Shown here: one piece after another, positions 59,796-64,000 of the stretch
Layout: each line of letters opens with the position of its first letter
How positions within the stretch are numbered: the first letter of the stretch is position 1
Source: Parvibaculum sp.
Lineage (GTDB): Bacteria; Pseudomonadota; Alphaproteobacteria; Parvibaculales; Parvibaculaceae
Direction of reading: 5' to 3'
Length of the DNA stretch: 64,000 nucleotides
Assembly: GCF_030694575.1 (NCBI RefSeq)
Contig: NZ_JAUYUS010000100.1
Span: 1-64,000, forward strand
Program-made: the position numbers and the translations under genes
Notes under the pieces: model-generated
The model's database searches: none
The model's input: only the letters and a program-made list of their open reading frames with translations
Told to the model about the DNA's origin: nothing

Positions 59796-62468
59796 ATGGA
59801 CGTCGTAATTGTCGAGTCGCCTGCCAAGGCGAAAACCATCAACAAATATCTCGGCAAGGACTTCAAGGTCCTGGCCTCCTACGGCCATGTCCGCGACCTG
59901 CCCTCGAAGGACGGCTCCGTCCTCCCCGACCAGGACTTCGCGATGGCCTGGGACGTGGACGCCAAATCCCAGAAGCGCCTCAACGAAATCGCCACCGCCG
60001 TGAAGGGTGCCAACCGTCTGATCCTCGCAACCGACCCGGATCGCGAGGGCGAGGCCATTTCCTGGCATGTGCTGGAAGTCCTGAACAAGAAGAAGGTGCT
60101 GAAGGACGTCGAAGTCCAGCGCGTCGTCTTCAACGCCATCACCAAGAAATCCGTTACCGAGGCGATGGAGCATCCGCGCGGCCTCGACAAGGAGCTGATC
60201 GACGCCTATCTCGCGCGCCGCGCCCTCGACTATCTCGTCGGCTTCACCCTTTCGCCCGTCCTCTGGCGCAAGCTTCCGGGCTCGCGCTCGGCCGGGCGCG
60301 TGCAATCCGTCGCGCTCCGCCTCATCTGCGACCGCGAACTCGAAATCGAGGCCTTCCGCGCCCGCGAATACTGGACCGTCGAAGCCGACATGAAGACGGG
60401 CGCCGACGCCGCCTTCGTCGCCCGCCTCGTCATGCTCGACGGCCGGAAGCTCGACAAGTTCGACATCCCGGACAAAAAGTCCGCCGACGAGATCGAAGCG
60501 CGCATCAAAACCTCGCGCTTCTCCGTGAAGTCGGTCGAGAGCAAGCCGACGCGGCGCAACCCGAACCCGCCCTTCACCACCTCCACCATCCAGCAGGAAG
60601 CCTCGCGCAAGCTCGGTTTCTCGGCGAGCCGCACCATGCAGGTCGCCCAGCGTCTCTATGAGGGCGTGGAGATCGACGGCGAAACGACGGGTCTCATTAC
60701 CTACATGCGAACCGACGGCGTGCAGATCGCGCCGGAAGCGATCGCGCAGGCCCGCACCGTCATCAACAACGAATTCGGCGAGGCCTATCTGCCGGACGCG
60801 CCCCGCGTCTACACCACCAAGGCGAAGAATGCGCAGGAAGCGCATGAAGCGATCCGTCCGACCGATCTCGCCCGCCTGCCGAAACATGCCGCGAAATATC
60901 TCGACGACGACCAGCGCCGCCTCTACGAACTCGTCTGGAACCGCACCGTCGCCAGCCAGATGGAAAGCGTGCAGCTTGAGCGCACGACCATCGAGATCGA
61001 GGCGGACGACGCGCCCATCGGCCTGCGCGCCACTGGCTCCGTCATCGTCTTCGACGGTTTCCTGCGTCTCTACCAGGAAGGCCGCGACGAACCGGAAGAG
61101 GGCGAGGATGGCGGCCGCCTGCCGAAGGTCGCCCGCGGCGACAAGCTCGGCCTCGAGAAGGTCCGCCCCGAACAGCATTTCACCGAGCCGCCGCCCCGCT
61201 TCACCGAGGCGAGCATCGTCAAGCGTATGGAAGAGCTCGGCATCGGCCGTCCCTCGACCTATGCCTCGACGCTGCAGACGTTGCGCGACCGCGACTATGT
61301 CCATATGGACAAGAACCGCCTCGTGCCGCAGGACAAGGGCCGCCTCGTCACCGCCTTCCTCGAAAGCTTCTTCACCCGCTATGTCGAATACGACTTCACG
61401 GCGGAACTCGAGGAGAAGCTCGACAAGGTGTCGGCCGGCGAGCTCGACTGGAAAGATCTGCTGCGCGAATTCTGGAAGGAATTCACGGTCAACGTCGCCG
61501 AGGCGCTGGAGCTGCGCATCACCGAGGTGCTCGACCGTCTCAACGAAGTGCTCGGCCCCCATGTCTTCCCGGAAAAGGAAGACGGTTCCAGTCCTCGCGC
61601 CTGCCCGTCATGCGGCGACGGCATTCTTTCGCTCAAGGTCGGCCGCTTCGGCGCGTTCGTCGGTTGCTCGAACTATCCAGACTGCAAATTCACGCGCCAG
61701 CTCACTGTCGGCGCCGAAGGCGAGGAGCAGACGGGCGACCGCGTCCTCGGCACGGACCCTGAGACCGGCGCCGAAGTCTCGCTGAAAACCGGCCGCTTCG
61801 GTCCCTATGTCGAGCGTGCGCCGCTCGGCGAGGACGAAAAGCCGAAGCGCAGCGGCCTGCCCGCGAAAATGTCCGCCGCCGATGTCGATCTCGAAACGGC
61901 GCTGCGCCTTCTCACACTCCCGCGCGAAGTCGGCATCCATCCCGAAACCGGCAAGAAGATCACCGCCGGCCTCGGCCGCTTCGGTCCCTTCGTGCTCCAC
62001 GACGGCACCTACGCCAATCTGAAAGACCCGGAAGAGCTTTTCGACATCGGCCTCAACCGCGCCGTCGCCGTCCTCGCCGAAAAGATCGTCCGCGCCGAGG
62101 AGCGCGCCGGCAAAATCCTGAAGGAACTGGGCGAGCATCCCGACACCGGCAAGCCCGTGCAGGTCCGCGAAGGCAAATACGGCCCCTACATCAAGCACGG
62201 CTCGACCAACGCGACGCTGCCCAAATCCGCCGATCCTTCCGCCGTAACGCTGGAAGAAGCATTGGCTCTCGTCGCCGAAAAAGACGCGAAGAGCGGCAAG
62301 AAGAAACCCGCTGCGAAGAAGGCGGCGAAAAAGCCCGCCGCCGAAAAGAAACCGGCCGCGAAGAAAGCGCCAGCGAAAAAGAAAGCGCCGGCGAAGAAGA
62401 AGGCGCCGGCGAAAAAACCGGCGGCGAAAGCAAGGAAGACCGACAAAGCCTCCGAACTGGCGGATTGA
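59796..62468 (+). CDS. topA: DNA topoisomerase I
   Basis: An 890-residue type IA topoisomerase. The Toprim domain begins VVIVESPAKAKTINKYLGKD and has DPDREGEAISWH. The catalytic Tyr is in ITYMRTDG (residue 303). A C4 zinc-finger region follows (CPSCGDGILSLKVGRFGAFV, then CSNYPDC) and additional repeat domains. The last 60 residues are a Lys/Ala/Pro-rich tail (KKPAAKKAAKKPAAEKKPAA) as in many alphaproteobacterial and actinobacterial TopA. It relaxes negative supercoils. Confidence 0.95.
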   Translation: MDVVIVESPAKAKTINKYLGKDFKVLASYGHVRDLPSKDGSVLPDQDFAMAWDVDAKSQKRLNEIATAVKGANRLILATDPDREGEAISWHVLEVLNKKKVLKDVEVQRVVFNAITKKSVTEAMEHPRGLDKELIDAYLARRALDYLVGFTLSPVLWRKLPGSRSAGRVQSVALRLICDRELEIEAFRAREYWTVEADMKTGADAAFVARLVMLDGRKLDKFDIPDKKSADEIEARIKTSRFSVKSVESKPTRRNPNPPFTTSTIQQEASRKLGFSASRTMQVAQRLYEGVEIDGETTGLITYMRTDGVQIAPEAIAQARTVINNEFGEAYLPDAPRVYTTKAKNAQEAHEAIRPTDLARLPKHAAKYLDDDQRRLYELVWNRTVASQMESVQLERTTIEIEADDAPIGLRATGSVIVFDGFLRLYQEGRDEPEEGEDGGRLPKVARGDKLGLEKVRPEQHFTEPPPRFTEASIVKRMEELGIGRPSTYASTLQTLRDRDYVHMDKNRLVPQDKGRLVTAFLESFFTRYVEYDFTAELEEKLDKVSAGELDWKDLLREFWKEFTVNVAEALELRITEVLDRLNEVLGPHVFPEKEDGSSPRACPSCGDGILSLKVGRFGAFVGCSNYPDCKFTRQLTVGAEGEEQTGDRVLGTDPETGAEVSLKTGRFGPYVERAPLGEDEKPKRSGLPAKMSAADVDLETALRLLTLPREVGIHPETGKKITAGLGRFGPFVLHDGTYANLKDPEELFDIGLNRAVAVLAEKIVRAEERAGKILKELGEHPDTGKPVQVREGKYGPYIKHGSTNATLPKSADPSAVTLEEALALVAEKDAKSGKKKPAAKKAAKKPAAEKKPAAKKAPAKKKAPAKKKAPAKKPAAKARKTDKASELAD

Positions 62469-62471
62469 CCT

Positions 62472-64000
62472 TTGCCCTCACGCAAGCCCCCGAAAAAGAC
62501 CGGCCCCGCACAAAAGGACACCGGCTCGAAAAAGAAAGCCCGAGGCCTTCCCTCGCGTGAGGAAGTGCTTGCCTTTCTCGCCGACAATCCGGGCAAGACC
62601 GGCAAGCGCGAGATCGGCCGCGCCTTCGGCGTGAAGGGCGACGACCGTATCGGCCTGAAGCAGATGCTGAAGGCCATGTCGGACGAAGGCCTGATCGCGA
62701 AGGACGAAACGAAAAGCCTCCGCCGCGTCGGCGAGATGCCGCCCGTCACCGTGATCGAGATCACCCACACCGACACCGACGGCGAACTGATCGCGCGTCC
62801 CGTCTCCTGGCCCGGCGAAGACCCCGCCCCGCTCATCGTCATCGCGCCGGACACGCGCCGCCGCGGCAAGCACGAAGTCGACGAACCGCCCGCCGGTGTC
62901 GGCGACCGCGTCCTCGCCCGCGTCGCCAAATCGGACGACGAAACCTATCCTTACGAGGCGCAGATCATCCGCCGCGTCGGCAAGGGCGCGGAGCGCGTCC
63001 TCGGCCTCTTCCGCCACGCCCCGAAAGCCAAAACCGCGCGCCTCATTCCCGTCGACAAGAAGATGCGCGTCGAATTCGAGATCGCCGTCGAGGACATCGG
63101 CGACGCCGAGGACGGCAGCCTCGTCCTCGCCGAAACCATCCCCGGCAAGCGTTACGGCGTCCCGCGCGCGCGCGTCCGCGAAGTCTTCGGCGACATCGCC
63201 GACCCGCGCTCCATCAGCCTCATTGCCATCCACACTCACGGCATCCCGGATGCCTTCCCGGATGCCGTCATCGCCGATGCCGAGGCCGCGAAGCATCACG
63301 GCCTCAAGGGCCGCACCGACCTGCGCGACATCCCCCTCATCACCATCGATCCCGTCGATGCGCGCGACCATGACGACGCCGTCTGGGCGGCGCCGGACGA
63401 CGATCCGAAAAACGAAGGCGGCATCGTCGCCATCGTCGCCATCGCCGACGTCGCGGCTTACGTTCGCCCCAACTCGCCGATGGACCGCGAAGCTCTGAAG
63501 CGCGGCAACTCCACCTATTTCCCGGACAGCGTCGTGCCGATGCTGCCCGAGCGCATCTCCAACGACCTCTGCTCGCTGATCGAAAAGGAAGACCGCGCCT
63601 GCCTCGCCGTCCGCATGACCTTCGACCGCAACGGCAACAAGCGCGGCCACGATTTCATCCGTGGCCTGATGAAGTCCGCCGCCAGCCTGAGCTACAAGCA
63701 GGTCCAGCAGGCGATCGACGGCCATCCCGACGACGCCACCGGCCCCCTGCTCGAACCCGTGCTGAAGCCGCTATGGGCCGCCTACAAAATTCTCGTCGAG
63801 GCCCGCGAGGCACGCGGCCCCCTCGACCTCGACCTCCCCGAATACAAGATCGACATCGACGAAAAAGGCGGTGTCGGCGGCATCCGCGTCGGCGAGAAAT
63901 TCGAATCCATGAAACTCATCGAGGAGTTCATGATCCAGGCGAATGTCTGCGCCGCCGAAACCTCGGAGGCCCAGCGCCGCGCCGTCATCTACCGCATCCA
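62472..64000 (+). CDS. rnr: ribonuclease R, 3' end outside the window
   Basis: The first 509 codons of an RNase II/R-family exonuclease. The basic N terminus (RKPPKKTGPAQKDTGSKKK) is followed by a winged helix (REIGRAFGVKGDDRIGLKQM), cold-shock domains and the RNB domain, where ITIDPVDARDHDDAVWA holds the catalytic Asp residues. It degrades structured RNA. The frame opens with TTG at 62472, three bases after topA, suggesting co-transcription and translational coupling. It is cut by the window end. Confidence 0.88.
   Translation, partial: MPSRKPPKKTGPAQKDTGSKKKARGLPSREEVLAFLADNPGKTGKREIGRAFGVKGDDRIGLKQMLKAMSDEGLIAKDETKSLRRVGEMPPVTVIEITHTDTDGELIARPVSWPGEDPAPLIVIAPDTRRRGKHEVDEPPAGVGDRVLARVAKSDDETYPYEAQIIRRVGKGAERVLGLFRHAPKAKTARLIPVDKKMRVEFEIAVEDIGDAEDGSLVLAETIPGKRYGVPRARVREVFGDIADPRSISLIAIHTHGIPDAFPDAVIADAEAAKHHGLKGRTDLRDIPLITIDPVDARDHDDAVWAAPDDDPKNEGGIVAIVAIADVAAYVRPNSPMDREALKRGNSTYFPDSVVPMLPERISNDLCSLIEKEDRACLAVRMTFDRNGNKRGHDFIRGLMKSAASLSYKQVQQAIDGHPDDATGPLLEPVLKPLWAAYKILVEAREARGPLDLDLPEYKIDIDEKGGVGGIRVGEKFESMKLIEEFMIQANVCAAETSEAQRRAVIYRI

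Noticed and set aside
55776-61562. Several 500-600-codon minus-strand ORFs opposite pyrC-like, dprA and topA
   Set aside because: All mirror strongly supported host genes and look like codon-bias shadows.
1-64000. CRISPR array or cas genes
   Set aside because: No regularly spaced repeats or Cas-like proteins were seen.

Overview
The window is chromosomal DNA from a GC-rich alphaproteobacterium. The host genes (gatCAB, pyrB with a pyrC-like partner, plsY, dprA, topA, rnr, Nu-class GSTs, a glycine-betaine methyltransferase pair) fit Hyphomicrobiales or related orders, possibly a Parvibaculum-like organism; that name is only a guess from gene content.

Region 1 (1-8396) is host DNA. It holds an alpha/beta hydrolase, a Na/Pi cotransporter, three consecutive SAM methyltransferase genes, a MscS channel, a TRIC-like channel and a periplasmic alpha-carbonic anhydrase. 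The first two methyltransferases make glycine betaine from glycine. The third is preceded by a 14-codon leader with tandem Trp codons and a mutually exclusive hairpin set, which looks like a transcription attenuator.

Region 2 (8397-42672) is a complete Mu-like transposable prophage of about 34.3 kb. It lies between matching ends that start TGT and carry a TTTGGCAC core 17 bases in, and AGAT flanks both ends. From left to right it has end repeats, a divergent CI-type repressor and Ner-like switch, a CII-like protein, a MuA transposase and MuB ATPase, an early block of small genes including DUF3164 and GemA, and a Mor/C activator. The lysis cassette follows (endolysin, holin, overlapping spanins), then Mu-type packaging and head genes in which protease, scaffold and capsid share one ORF. 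Next comes the contractile tail with a T_TTT_TTG frameshift in the tail assembly chaperone gene, then baseplate and fibre genes, and finally a reverse-strand membrane-protein cargo gene at the right end.

Region 3 (42673-64000) is host DNA: tRNA-Ser(GCU), tesB, a Sel1 protein, two Nu-class GSTs around a small exported protein, a histone H1-like protein, gatBAC, ruvX, a thioesterase, an AEC transporter, an AidB-like acyl-CoA dehydrogenase, pyrB, a dihydroorotase-like pseudoenzyme, plsY, dprA, topA and the start of rnr. A small unit of about 584 bp, bounded by a 21-bp direct repeat, interrupts the 5' end of ruvX and carries one unknown gene. Most other long antisense ORFs are GC-rich shadows.
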